Shown piece by piece: positions 17,201-26,008 of a DNA stretch of 64,000 nt. Each line of letters starts with the position of its first letter. Position 1 is the stretch's first letter. The notes beneath the pieces were generated by a model. The model was not told the origin of the DNA and made no database searches. It saw only the letters and a list, made by a program, of their open reading frames with translations. This DNA comes from Jejuia sp049889775 (GTDB lineage Bacteria; Bacteroidota; Bacteroidia; Flavobacteriales; Flavobacteriaceae): contig JBMHCT010000020.1 of NCBI GenBank assembly GCA_049889775.1, positions 186,001-250,000 of the forward strand. Direction: 5' to 3'. The position numbers were made by a program, and so were the translations under genes.

Positions 17201-20200
17201 TAGTATTACTATACCATTGATAGCTGTACCCAGAACCTATACCTCCATTTGCAATAACTTCTAAATCTTGTGGTACTGTGCTCTGACATAACGTTTGTGT
17301 TGTTAATGGCTGTGTTGTAATTGTTGGATCATCAACCACTATTACTTCTGAAACATTACTGGCTACAGGTGAACAACCGCTTCCGCTTGCGGAAACTTCA
17401 ACATAAAAATAGTAAGTACCTGAAGTTGTAAAAGCAGGAGGAGCGTAGGTTGCATTTGTGGCTCCTGAAATTGCGGTTCCTCCAGTAGTCGTATTTGTAG
17501 TGTTGCTAAACCATTGGTAAGTTATTGTTCCTGTTCCTCCTGAATGGGTTATGGTTAAATCAGTATTTACAATGCCATCTAAACATAAGCTTTGTGAGGG
17601 TATAGGATTTGTATCGATTTGAATGTTTTCGACTACTTCAATACGAGCAGTATTAGAAATAATCTCATTACAACCTGCCCCCGAAGTAAATGATGCAATG
17701 ACATAATAATAAGTGATGCCTACAAGATTATTTGCAGGTGTAAATGTATTGCTTGTTTCTCCAGCGATCATCGTTCCAGAAGTCGTATTGTTCGCTGTAT
17801 TGCTATACCACTGGTAAGTTGGTGTTCCCGGACCATTAACATTTACCGACAAGTCTGCAATAGGACCATTTAAACAAATAGTTTCGTCTTGTGGCTGACT
17901 TGTAAATTCTGGAGCTGGGTCAACTGTAATAACAAAATTTACAGGTGCACCATCACAACTACCGTTAAATGGTGTTATCGTATACGTAACATCTTCTGAA
18001 GTTGTATTGGAATTAAAAATGTTTTGAGCAGGTATTGTATCGGAATTGCCGCTTGTAATAAAACCTGTAACTCCAGGAGGGGCAGTTGCGGTCCAGTTAT
18101 ACGTGGTTCCTGAAATATCTGAAGTAAGCACTAGTTCCGTAGTTTGCGTCCCAGAGCATATAGTTTGAGATAAATCTGTATTTGTTATTGTTGGTATTTC
18201 AAAGATTTCAAACTCTTCTGTAGCAGAAACAGTACCACAACTTGTTGTAACGCTTAATGAAACTTGATATACCCCAGGAGTATTATATGTAATAGTACCT
18301 GGAATTAAGGCATTTGATGTTGCTGGTGAGCCTCCAGTAAAATCCCACGCATAGGTTACAGTTTCAGTTAATGGGGCGCATGTGTTAACAATAGCAGTAG
18401 GATCTATAGATGCTGTTCCACAGAAATCTGGAATATTATTTATGGAAACTGTGGGTGGGCGCTTTACTTCAACAGTTTGTGAGGTAACGCTATTACCACA
18501 AGTATTGGTTGTTGTTAATTGTAAGGTATAAGTACCAGCACTTACAAATTCAAATGAAGGTGAAGCTGAATTTTCATCTGTTCCATTTGTAAAACTCCAT
18601 TGGGCAACTCCCGAACCGCAAAATCCAGCGGAATAGAATACCTCCCATAGATACGAAACACCACCACAGCTACCTGTTAAATCTGTCGTATCCGTGGCTT
18701 GAACATCAAATGGCGAGCACCCATTATTATCGTCTAAGGTAAAATCAGCAACCAACTCTGGTTCAATACAGATGGTTTTTGTTACTGTATCTGTAACACC
18801 ACACGAATTTTCGGCATATAATGATACCGTAAAATTGCCAATAGTGGTAAATGTATGGGTTGGATTTCTATCAGTAGAAGTAATACCATCACCAAAATCC
18901 CAAAAATACCCATCATTTATGCTGCAGTTATTGCTATATCCGTCTAAAGAGGTGTTTTTAAAAGCAACAGGTGTATTTACACAACTATTTGGTGGATCTT
19001 CAAAAGCAACTTCAGGTTTGCGCAGTATAATAATTGGGCCTGCTGTAAGATTGGTTTGTCCGCAAGAAGTAAATATAGATAGGAATACCGTATAAGAATT
19101 AGGGCAACTTGTTTCAGTATACGTATGAGGAATAGGAAAATCTTGCGAATTTATAGGATCTGCACTATTGAAATAGGGAGAACTCTCCAACTGATTTTGA
19201 GTGTAAGTTTCTATAGTTCCATCGCCATAATCCACAAAATAATTAGTGTCTGGTGGATTAGTTGCCCAAGAACCTATTGCAAATTCTATGGGGTCTACTG
19301 GTGTACATAGGTTTACAGTATTACCAGGGTTTACAATAGAACCTGTAGGATTACTCGAATTTTTGATAAGATACGTTACTGTATTATCACAATTCGTCCC
19401 AATACCTGTAATTTCCATATTGAAAGAACCTAATTGGGTATACGTATGTGTAGTAGGAAATGTAACCCCTGTTTCAACGGCACTACCATCTCCCCAATCT
19501 ACATTATAGGAGCTAATACATGTTGATACATTATCTACGCCAACATTTATGGTATATGAAGGATCTGTTGTATTATTACCACAATTATTAAAAGGATCGA
19601 ACGGACTATCTACATCGCGAAAATTCAAAATAGGTTTTTGCCTTACTGTAATGGGGCGCGTTATCGAATTTACACAGCCATTCGCGTCCGTCACAGTAAG
19701 GGTTGCATTAAATATTTGATTACCGCATCCTAAAGATTCGTAACTATGAGAGGCATTTGAATCCGAAGAAGAATTACCGTCACCAAAACTCCAATTATAA
19801 CTAAAGGGTGCAGTCCCAGTAACATTTGGTATAAAATTAATAACGGTGTCGGAACATGTATTATCGTTATCAAAAGAAAAGTTGACTGTTGGCAAATCAT
19901 TCACCGTTATTACTGCTGTTCCACTTGCAGTTTCATTAGCACCACTACCATCTTCAACCGATAGCAGTTCATAAGTAAATGTACCTGCGGTTGCGGTACT
20001 TGCAAATACGTTTAGTGCACTGTTTGAACCTGCTGTAGTTGCAGTTTGATTAGCGCCCCCGTTAATACGATATGTAAAAGTATAGGGTGTAATACCACCA
20101 GAACCTACAAAACTTACTGCCGGCATCGCACTATTTAAACAAACAGAAGTGGTTCCTGAAATTGAAGCTGCTGGAGGTAAATTAGAAGTTTCTAATAGGC

Positions 20201-20294
20201 TAAAACTTTTTAAACCATTTTCAATTTTTAAAGCAAATAAAGAGGTAACAATAATAAACAGGAAGGCTGCAATAAGAATAGGTTTCTTTAGCAT
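14220..20294 (-). CDS. Giant surface adhesin: PKD, Ig-like and SprB repeats with T9SS type B C-terminal domain
   Basis: A 2024-residue secreted protein. A hydrophobic signal (MLKKPILIAAFLFIIVTSLFAL) is followed by PKD-like domains at about residues 130-720 (repeated W-x-FGDG and THTY), then Ig-like repeats at about 790-1185 (TSQP...TICL...YQWYSNT...YYYV). About six SprB-type repeats follow at 1280-1860 (C[FY]..ND..I.I...GG..P[YF].Y.W, then PG.Y...V.D..GC). A last PKD lies near 1870-1920 and a gliding-motility CHU_C domain at about 1931-2024 (MPNAFTPNNDNLNDYF ... WDGK). That domain is the sorting signal for T9SS, so the protein should be displayed or released at the surface with the help of the adjacent PorP. 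Similar to SprB-type adhesins used in gliding and attachment. Confidence 0.92.
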   Translation of the reverse strand: MLKKPILIAAFLFIIVTSLFALKIENGLKSFSLLETSNLPPAASISGTTSVCLNSAMPAVSFVGSGGITPYTFTYRINGGANQTATTAGSNSALNVFASTATAGTFTYELLSVEDGSGANETASGTAVITVNDLPTVNFSFDNDNTCSDTVINFIPNVTGTAPFSYNWSFGDGNSSSDSNASHSYESLGCGNQIFNATLTVTDANGCVNSITRPITVRQKPILNFRDVDSPFDPFNNCGNNTTDPSYTINVGVDNVSTCISSYNVDWGDGSAVETGVTFPTTHTYTQLGSFNMEITGIGTNCDNTVTYLIKNSSNPTGSIVNPGNTVNLCTPVDPIEFAIGSWATNPPDTNYFVDYGDGTIETYTQNQLESSPYFNSADPINSQDFPIPHTYTETSCPNSYTVFLSIFTSCGQTNLTAGPIIILRKPEVAFEDPPNSCVNTPVAFKNTSLDGYSNNCSINDGYFWDFGDGITSTDRNPTHTFTTIGNFTVSLYAENSCGVTDTVTKTICIEPELVADFTLDDNNGCSPFDVQATDTTDLTGSCGGVSYLWEVFYSAGFCGSGVAQWSFTNGTDENSASPSFEFVSAGTYTLQLTTTNTCGNSVTSQTVEVKRPPTVSINNIPDFCGTASIDPTAIVNTCAPLTETVTYAWDFTGGSPATSNALIPGTITYNTPGVYQVSLSVTTSCGTVSATEEFEIFEIPTITNTDLSQTICSGTQTTELVLTSDISGTTYNWTATAPPGVTGFITSGNSDTIPAQNIFNSNTTSEDVTYTITPFNGSCDGAPVNFVITVDPAPEFTSQPQDETICLNGPIADLSVNVNGPGTPTYQWYSNTANNTTSGTMIAGETSNTFTPANNLVGITYYYVIASFTSGAGCNEIISNTARIEVVENIQIDTNPIPSQSLCLDGIVNTDLTITHSGGTGTITYQWFSNTTNTTTGGTAISGATNATYAPPAFTTSGTYYFYVEVSASGSGCSPVASNVSEVIVVDDPTITTQPLTTQTLCQSTVPQDLEVIANGGIGSGYSYQWYSNTTNSNTSGTLIPGATNSMYTPPTGTVGTTYYYVIVIENEPGCSVTSQASEVNINPAPSFTSQPTSETICFGNSFNTLNISFSNGVGTPTYQWYSNTVNDSTSGNPIAGETSNSFTPPSGTVGTVYYYAIITFTSGGCTEIISQVAELRVNETPNISNKSAIICSGNTFTITPNSSGGDIAPVGTTYTWTNPVINPVGTINGASQENTPQTNISQTLTNTTTSPATVTYTVTPTLGICIGNAFEVAITVNPSISITAIQNNSLCYLDNGGSLEIDIVGGVPFSSGNPYQINWSGPNGYSSTDEDIFNLAPGDYTVDILDDGGCPFSETFTITEPDELVFSTIDFDPETISCFGANDGEINITVAGGTKPYTYNWTRNGAPYSSDEDLGNLPPGLYEITVVDANNCTPIIESFDIIEPAELQASLNSKVDVICFGEATGEIDIDIIGGRLFETSPGVFDYTYSWTGPNGFASTNQNLAGLFAGTYNVTITDRSGCTDDLEVIIDQADEIIIDYTATEIECYNDNDASIIINSITGGNAPYTIAWSNLGSGMSQTNLSPGSYVITVTDATNCVKQATVVIDSPPIFRITPQVSNVSCFGANDARIILNLEGGIEPVTLSWDDDPSAGVERNNIGPGTYTVTIIDGKPCTITETFVITEPDELTVSGTATDALDCDDANSGSINAIITGGTLPLTYQWSNGETTEDLNNIPPGTYTLNITDANGCEISESFIVNRFDPLELDVEVITMHDCNAKTVEQSFVAQPSGGVPPYQINWSSGTISGNNNEIMQTDVNGLFIVDVTDALGCNDSFSYNVDIPVLGDPDFSISSETLNNYGFYSIEDPIQFTNLSSGSYIGVSWDFGDGSISNEENPVHTYRAVGTYEITQTVVYPFDCVYTRTISLVVEKGYSLIMPNAFTPNNDNLNDYFLPAQIALSSLKLEIYDTWGSMIYSEEDSESIEGWDGKIKGDDAENGNYYYTFSGVTFYGKKIESKGVVVLIK

Positions 20295-20462
20295 ATGTTT
20301 AAGTTAGGTTAATAGCCATACTAAAATATATATTCTTTTTATTCGATCTCTATAAAAGCAGAAAAACAGATAAATTTTCTTCAAAATACCAAATAAAGGG
20401 TATGTACGGTTAATATAAGTTGCCTGATATCAATCTAAAACCTTATTCCTATATTTACTATT

Positions 20463-21395
20463 ATGAAAGCTTTAGTTATATCAGGAGGAGGAAGTAAAGG
20501 AGCATACGCCGGTGGTGTTGCTCAATATTTGATGGAAGTTGATAGACGCGATTACGATATGTTTTTGGGTACATCAACAGGAAGTTTGTTAGTGCCGCAT
20601 CTTGCTGCTGGTGAAATTGAGAAGATTCATAAGGTTTACACTAATGTAAAACAGAGTAATATTTTTAGTGTGAATCCCTTCACAATTAGAAAAAAAGGAA
20701 AGCGCGAATTCGTTTCAATTAACTTTCTAAACACACTTTGGCAATTTATAAAGATGAAACGGACGTTTGGAGAGAGTAAGGCCTTAAAACGATATATTAA
20801 AAAGCATTTTACCAAAGAAGAATATGATAAAATAAAAGCCACTAAAGATGATGTAGTAGTAACCGTATCTAATCTTTCTAAAAATAGGGTGGAGTATAAG
20901 TCTATTAAAGATTATGATTACGATGAGTTTTGTGAATGGATTTGGATTTCCTGCAATTATATTCCATTTATGTCTTTAGTAAAGAAAAACGGATTTGAAT
21001 ACGCCGATGGAGGTTTGGGTTGTATTATACCTATACGAGAAGCGATATTGCGAGGTGCCACTCAAGTAGATGCCATAGTTTTAGAATCAGAATCTATGGA
21101 ATACAATAAGGCTTTAGGAAAAAATCCTTTTTCTTTAATGATTAATCTTTTTGGACACCTATCTGATCAGATAGAACGCAATGATATTACTATTGGTAAA
21201 CTAGCGGCAAAAAATAGGGGAGTTAAACTTAATTTATATTACACACCTTCTAAACTAACGGAAAACTCATTAATTTTTAATAAGAAATTAATGGCGTCTT
21301 GGTGGCAGCAGGGTTGGGATTATGCGAAGAATAAATGTGAACAAGCACAATCTAATGAATTGAGGTTTGATAACGATTCTAAAACAACTCCCTAA
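20463..21395 (+). CDS. Patatin-like phospholipase
   Basis: Serine lipid acyl hydrolase of about 310 residues without a signal peptide, so probably cytoplasmic or membrane-associated. The glycine-rich oxyanion loop GGGSKGAYAGG lies at residues 8-18, the nucleophile elbow is GTSTG at about 37-41, and the catalytic Asp is in YADGGLG. The Ser-Asp dyad is therefore complete. It diverges from the giant adhesin gene and overlaps the convergent gene downstream by 17 bp at the 3' ends. Substrate not inferable. Confidence 0.9.
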   Translation: MKALVISGGGSKGAYAGGVAQYLMEVDRRDYDMFLGTSTGSLLVPHLAAGEIEKIHKVYTNVKQSNIFSVNPFTIRKKGKREFVSINFLNTLWQFIKMKRTFGESKALKRYIKKHFTKEEYDKIKATKDDVVVTVSNLSKNRVEYKSIKDYDYDEFCEWIWISCNYIPFMSLVKKNGFEYADGGLGCIIPIREAILRGATQVDAIVLESESMEYNKALGKNPFSLMINLFGHLSDQIERNDITIGKLAAKNRGVKLNLYYTPSKLTENSLIFNKKLMASWWQQGWDYAKNKCEQAQSNELRFDNDSKTTP

Positions 21396-21900
21396 CTTCC
21401 TCCTTTAATATTGAAATGGCAGCATCGCTTGGAGAGCTACGTTCCATCATTTCAGTTAAAATTACTTCTCGTAATTTATCAGCGGAATCTGTTTTTTCAG
21501 ATAAATTAGCCTTTCGAATCAACTGAACAGTTGCTGCTTTTGCCGTAGTAATTACACCCCAACATTTCTCGCTAACATAGATTTGCTGGGTTAAATTATG
21601 TTCCATTTCCTGTTGAATACTTTGTATCAATAAAGATTCATAATCTTCTTTATTTGAAGACATTGGCTTCACTCTTAATAATAATTTATTAGGTGAAATG
21701 CGCTCTAAAAACAACGTTAAACGCTCATAAGCTTGTAGTCTTAGAGGAAGAGATGTTGCCTGCAAATCTTTCTTCAAAAGAAAGCGTCTTCTACCATCTT
21801 CATTTTCAGTGTGAGTTTTAAAAAAATAATAGGCTATTACTCCAGTGATTAAAGCTGGAAGTGTAAACAAAAACAAATCTATAATTCTACTTGAATCCAT
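21379..21900 (-). CDS. Uncharacterised protein with one N-terminal membrane helix
   Basis: 173 residues. A hydrophobic segment at about 7-26 (LFLFTLPALITGVIAYYFF) anchors a cytoplasmic helical domain. The soluble part contains LPLRLQAYERLTLFLERISPNKLLLRV, ESLLIQSIQQEMEHNLTQQIYVSEKCWGVI and DKLREVILTEM. This looks like a conserved flavobacterial family of unknown role, possibly one of the recently numbered DUFs, but I cannot name it firmly. It starts 13 bp after the glutamate-synthase-like gene and is probably co-transcribed with it. Confidence 0.75.
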   Translation of the reverse strand: MDSSRIIDLFLFTLPALITGVIAYYFFKTHTENEDGRRRFLLKKDLQATSLPLRLQAYERLTLFLERISPNKLLLRVKPMSSNKEDYESLLIQSIQQEMEHNLTQQIYVSEKCWGVITTAKAATVQLIRKANLSEKTDSADKLREVILTEMMERSSPSDAAISILKEEVRELF

Positions 21901-21913
21901 ATAAAGTGATAGT

Positions 21914-23485
21914 TTATTGCGTTTGGAGCTCTTTTTTGTTTCCTCCCAAATATACGCAATCTTTCAAATGCTGCATACTTTCAAAAGGAACTGGTGTTTT
22001 GTTATACATATAGGCCTTATCCAGTTCTTTAGATAAATTATGATCATCTACATTCATTTCAATATCACTCATTTTGAATTGACAAGGATGCTCATAACCA
22101 GCAGCATGTGTAATTTCAATCAGTTCTTTCCTAAATGTTTTAAAATATTGCGCTAGTCGTACTGATTTTAATGAAGTATCGATACCATTTTGCAACCATT
22201 TACTTTGTGTGGCAATCCCTGTAGGACAGCGGTTTGTATGACAGATTTGAGCTTGTATACATCCAATACTTAACATCGCTTCTCTTGCTACATTAATGCA
22301 ATCAACACCCATTGCAAATGCCATAGCGGCTTTAGCAGGGAAACCTAGTTTTCCACTTCCAATAAAAACCACACGTTCTGTTAAACCTTTTGATTTAAAT
22401 AATCTATAGATATCGGCAAAACCATAAACCCAAGGCAAAGACACATGATCCGCAAAACTTGGTGGTGCAGCACCAGTACCACCTTCACCACCATCAACGG
22501 TAATAAAGTCTGGTCCTTTGCCAGTTTTTAGCATTAAATCTGCCAATTCTTCCCATTGGTCCAATTTTCCGATAGCAGCTTTAATACCGACAGGTAAGCC
22601 GGTATTTTCAGCGATATCTTCAATAAAAGTCAACATCTCGGGAACATTAGAAAATGCCTTATGCGTTGGTGGTGACAATACTGTTTTTCCAACTTCAACG
22701 CCTCTTATACCTGCTATTTCCTTTGTGATTTTTTTCCCAGGTAGCACACCACCTTTTCCTGGTTTGGCTCCTTGGGATAGTTTCACTTCAATAGCTCTAA
22801 CAAATGGGTTGTCTTTCACCAACTTTACCATTTTTTCTATAGAAAAATTTCCATCGTTTGATCGTACTCCAAAATAACCTGTGCCAAAATGAAACATTAC
22901 ATCACTACCATTACTGTGATAGGGTGATAATCCACCTTCTCCTGTGTTATGATATGCATCTGCCAAAGCTACACCTTTGTTTAATGAGTCTATCGCCTTT
23001 GCGGAAAGTGAACCATAACTCATAGCAGAAACATTTATAATTGAAGCCGGCCTATAAGGTCTTTTACGCTTATTGTAAGCACCAATAACCTTTGCACATG
23101 GTAAAAATGCGTTATCTATTGCATTTGGGTGGCCTTCTTCTAACCTAAACGGCATCATCGCATTATTGATAAAAATATGCTGGTGCTCATAAATATCTCT
23201 ATCGGTTCCAAAACCTTCATAGTTGTTTTCCTTTTTTGATGAAGCATAAACCCATCCACGTTCAATACGATTAAAAGGTAACTCTTCTCTATTATTAGCA
23301 ACAAAGTACTGACGCATTTCTGGACCGATACTTTCCAATAAATATCTGAGGTGCCCGACCAAAGGGAAATTATGAATTATGGTGTGTTTTTTCTGGAAGA
23401 TATCACGAATAGTGACTAATGCTAAAACAATAATAACCCACAACCACCAAGGGATCACAGATAAAAACTCTAAAAAGTTATGCAT
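21914..23485 (-). CDS. FMN-binding glutamate synthase family protein
   Basis: A 523-residue membrane-tethered relative of the central and FMN domains of glutamate synthase. An N-terminal helix (about 12-28, WWLWVIIVLALVTI) is followed by the FMN barrel with NVSAMSYGSLS, GEGGLSPYH, KLSQGAKPGKGGVLPG, DGGEGGTGAAP and the iron-sulfur motif CIQAQICHTNRCPTGIATQ. The amidotransferase domain of true GltB is absent, so it cannot use glutamine by itself. The real substrate of this subgroup is unknown. Start ATG at 23485. It diverges from the UvrD-type helicase gene. Confidence 0.9.
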   Translation of the reverse strand: MHNFLEFLSVIPWWLWVIIVLALVTIRDIFQKKHTIIHNFPLVGHLRYLLESIGPEMRQYFVANNREELPFNRIERGWVYASSKKENNYEGFGTDRDIYEHQHIFINNAMMPFRLEEGHPNAIDNAFLPCAKVIGAYNKRKRPYRPASIINVSAMSYGSLSAKAIDSLNKGVALADAYHNTGEGGLSPYHSNGSDVMFHFGTGYFGVRSNDGNFSIEKMVKLVKDNPFVRAIEVKLSQGAKPGKGGVLPGKKITKEIAGIRGVEVGKTVLSPPTHKAFSNVPEMLTFIEDIAENTGLPVGIKAAIGKLDQWEELADLMLKTGKGPDFITVDGGEGGTGAAPPSFADHVSLPWVYGFADIYRLFKSKGLTERVVFIGSGKLGFPAKAAMAFAMGVDCINVAREAMLSIGCIQAQICHTNRCPTGIATQSKWLQNGIDTSLKSVRLAQYFKTFRKELIEITHAAGYEHPCQFKMSDIEMNVDDHNLSKELDKAYMYNKTPVPFESMQHLKDCVYLGGNKKELQTQ

Positions 23486-23613
23486 GATTTAAATTTGAAA
23501 ATATGCCTAAATATATTTAAAAATATATTAAATGAATGTTTATAATTAATGATAATTCAGCCTTAATATACCGTAAACAATGGTTATTTTCACCTATTGA
23601 AAAAGAGTAACCC

Positions 23614-25965
23614 TTGGAAGAATATTTAGACCAATTAAATAGCGCACAACTAGAACCCACCATTCAGATTGATGGCCCCATGATTGTAATTGCGGGGGCT
23701 GGTTCAGGGAAAACCCGTGTATTAACGTATCGTATTGCTTATATGATGAGTAAAGGGATTGACCCCTTTAATATCTTGTCGTTAACCTTTACCAATAAGG
23801 CAGCACGCGAAATGAAAGAGCGCATTGCGTCTATCGTTGGTGCTAGTGAAGCTAAAAACTTATGGATGGGTACATTCCATTCAGTTTTTGCCAAAATTTT
23901 ACGTATTGAGGCAGACAGATTAGGCTACCCCAGTAATTTCACAATTTACGATACGCAAGATTCCGATAGATTGATTGCTTCCATTATTAAAGAAATGAAT
24001 CTGGATAAGGATATTTATAAATACAAACAGATTCGGTCTCGTATTTCTTCTTATAAAAATAGTTTAATAACCGTTAGAGCTTACTTTCAAAACCCTGAAC
24101 TTATTGAAGCCGATACTATGGCACGCAGACCAAGAATGGGTGATATCTATAAAGAATATGTAGAACGCTGTTTTAAAGCAGGAGCAATGGATTTTGATGA
24201 TTTATTATTGAAAACCAATGAATTGCTGACACGTTTCCCAGATGTGTTGGCTAAATATCAAAATCGCTTTAAATACATTTTAGTAGATGAGTATCAAGAT
24301 ACAAATCATTCTCAGTATTTAATTGTAAGAGCATTATCGGATAAGTTTCAGAATATTTGTGTGGTAGGTGATGATGCACAGAGTATTTATGCGTTCCGCG
24401 GAGCGAACATTAATAACATTTTAAATTTCCAGAAGGATTATGATGATGTGAAGGTATTCCGGCTTGAACAGAATTACCGTTCTACTAAAAACATTGTAAA
24501 TGCTGCAAATTCAATTATAGATAAAAACCAGACTAAACTTGATAAAATAGTTTGGACAGCCAATGATGAAGGTGGCAAAATTAAAGTAAACCGTTCGTTA
24601 ACCGATGGTGATGAAGGACGTTATGTAGCAAGCACCATTTTTGAAACAAAAATGCAAGAGCATGTTCCCAATAAGGATTTTGCTGTATTGTATAGAACCA
24701 ATGCGCAGTCTCGTGCCATTGAAGATGCCTTACGAAAGCGAGATATAAAATATCGCATTTATGGAGGTTTATCCTTTTATCAACGTAAAGAAATTAAAGA
24801 TGTGTTATCATATTTACGTTTGGTAATTAATCCTGCGGATGAAGAGGCTTTAAAACGTGTGATTAATTTTCCACCTCGTGGTATTGGTCAAACAACTGTG
24901 GATAGACTTGTGGTTGCTGCAAATGCCTATGGTAAGCCTATTTTTGATGTTATTAAAAATTTAGACAAAGTTGAAATCAAGATTAACTCGGGCACCAAAG
25001 CGAAGCTAGACAATTTCGCTACACTCATTGAAAGTTATCAGGTGATGAACCAAACTGCTGATGTATTTGAACTAGCAGAACATGTTACCCGAAGTAGTGG
25101 TTTGATAAGAGAATTCAATAAAGACGGCACCCCAGAAGGAGTAGCTCGTATGGAAAATATTGAAGAACTTTTAAATGGTATGAAGGATTTTGTGGAAGGG
25201 CAAAAAGAATTAGCAGATGCCACAGGTTCTTTAGCTGAATTTCTGGAAGATGTAGCCTTGGCAACAGATTTAGATAATGATAAAGGTGATAGCGATCATG
25301 TAGCGTTGATGACCATTCACTTAGCCAAAGGTTTAGAGTTTCCTTATGTGTTTATTGTTGGTTTAGAGGAAGATTTGTTTCCTAGTGCTATGAGTATGAA
25401 TACGCGCAGCGAGCTAGAAGAGGAGCGCAGATTGTTTTATGTGGCATTAACAAGGGCAGAAAAACAGGCTTATCTAACCTACGCCTTATCACGTTACCGA
25501 TGGGGAAAATTAATAGATGCCGAACCTAGTCGTTTTATTGAAGAAATAGATGAACAGTATTTAGATATTGTTACGCCAATTGAAGAGCGTCGTTACAATC
25601 CGATGCTAGATGCTAGCATTTTTGGTGATGTGGAACCGAATAAAGTAGCTCCACCAAATAAAATACGCTTTAAACCAGCAAAACAATTTCAACCTAAAAA
25701 AGGAATCTCTAGAAAAGAACCTGAGAAATTTAAGGCTACAACTCCAAAGAATTTAAAACCTGTATCAAAAACAAGTAATGTAGCATCTAATTTATTTGAT
25801 AGTAAACTGGCTGTTGGTAATATTGTAAAACATATTCGTTTTGGAAAAGGCGAGGTGCTTAAAATTGAAGGTAAGGGTGCCGATACCAAAGCTGAAATTC
25901 AATTTGAAACTGGCGGAAACAAAAAGTTGTTATTGCGTTTTGCCAAGTTAGAGGTGATTGGGTAA
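23614..25965 (+). CDS. UvrD/PcrA-type superfamily 1 DNA helicase, TTG start
   Basis: 3'-5' DNA helicase of repair and replication, 783 residues. Motifs: Walker A AGAGSGKT at about residues 28-35, TFTNKAAREMKER (Ia), VDEYQDTNHSQY (II), GDDAQSIYAFRGA (III), LEQNYRST (IV), MTIHLAKGLEFPYVFIVGLEEDLFP (V) and VALTRAEKQAYL (VI). A C-terminal Tudor-like segment (VGNIVKHIRFGKGEVLKIEG) is typical of PcrA. Translation must begin at TTG 23614: an in-frame TAA lies at 23608-23610 and the first ATG falls inside the residues just before Walker A. The TTG gives MEEYLDQLNSAQ, the usual family start. Confidence 0.93.
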   Translation: MEEYLDQLNSAQLEPTIQIDGPMIVIAGAGSGKTRVLTYRIAYMMSKGIDPFNILSLTFTNKAAREMKERIASIVGASEAKNLWMGTFHSVFAKILRIEADRLGYPSNFTIYDTQDSDRLIASIIKEMNLDKDIYKYKQIRSRISSYKNSLITVRAYFQNPELIEADTMARRPRMGDIYKEYVERCFKAGAMDFDDLLLKTNELLTRFPDVLAKYQNRFKYILVDEYQDTNHSQYLIVRALSDKFQNICVVGDDAQSIYAFRGANINNILNFQKDYDDVKVFRLEQNYRSTKNIVNAANSIIDKNQTKLDKIVWTANDEGGKIKVNRSLTDGDEGRYVASTIFETKMQEHVPNKDFAVLYRTNAQSRAIEDALRKRDIKYRIYGGLSFYQRKEIKDVLSYLRLVINPADEEALKRVINFPPRGIGQTTVDRLVVAANAYGKPIFDVIKNLDKVEIKINSGTKAKLDNFATLIESYQVMNQTADVFELAEHVTRSSGLIREFNKDGTPEGVARMENIEELLNGMKDFVEGQKELADATGSLAEFLEDVALATDLDNDKGDSDHVALMTIHLAKGLEFPYVFIVGLEEDLFPSAMSMNTRSELEEERRLFYVALTRAEKQAYLTYALSRYRWGKLIDAEPSRFIEEIDEQYLDIVTPIEERRYNPMLDASIFGDVEPNKVAPPNKIRFKPAKQFQPKKGISRKEPEKFKATTPKNLKPVSKTSNVASNLFDSKLAVGNIVKHIRFGKGEVLKIEGKGADTKAEIQFETGGNKKLLLRFAKLEVIG

Positions 25966-26008
25966 TTGATATTTATCAACCAAGAAATGCCAGAAAACAT
26001 AATGCTTT

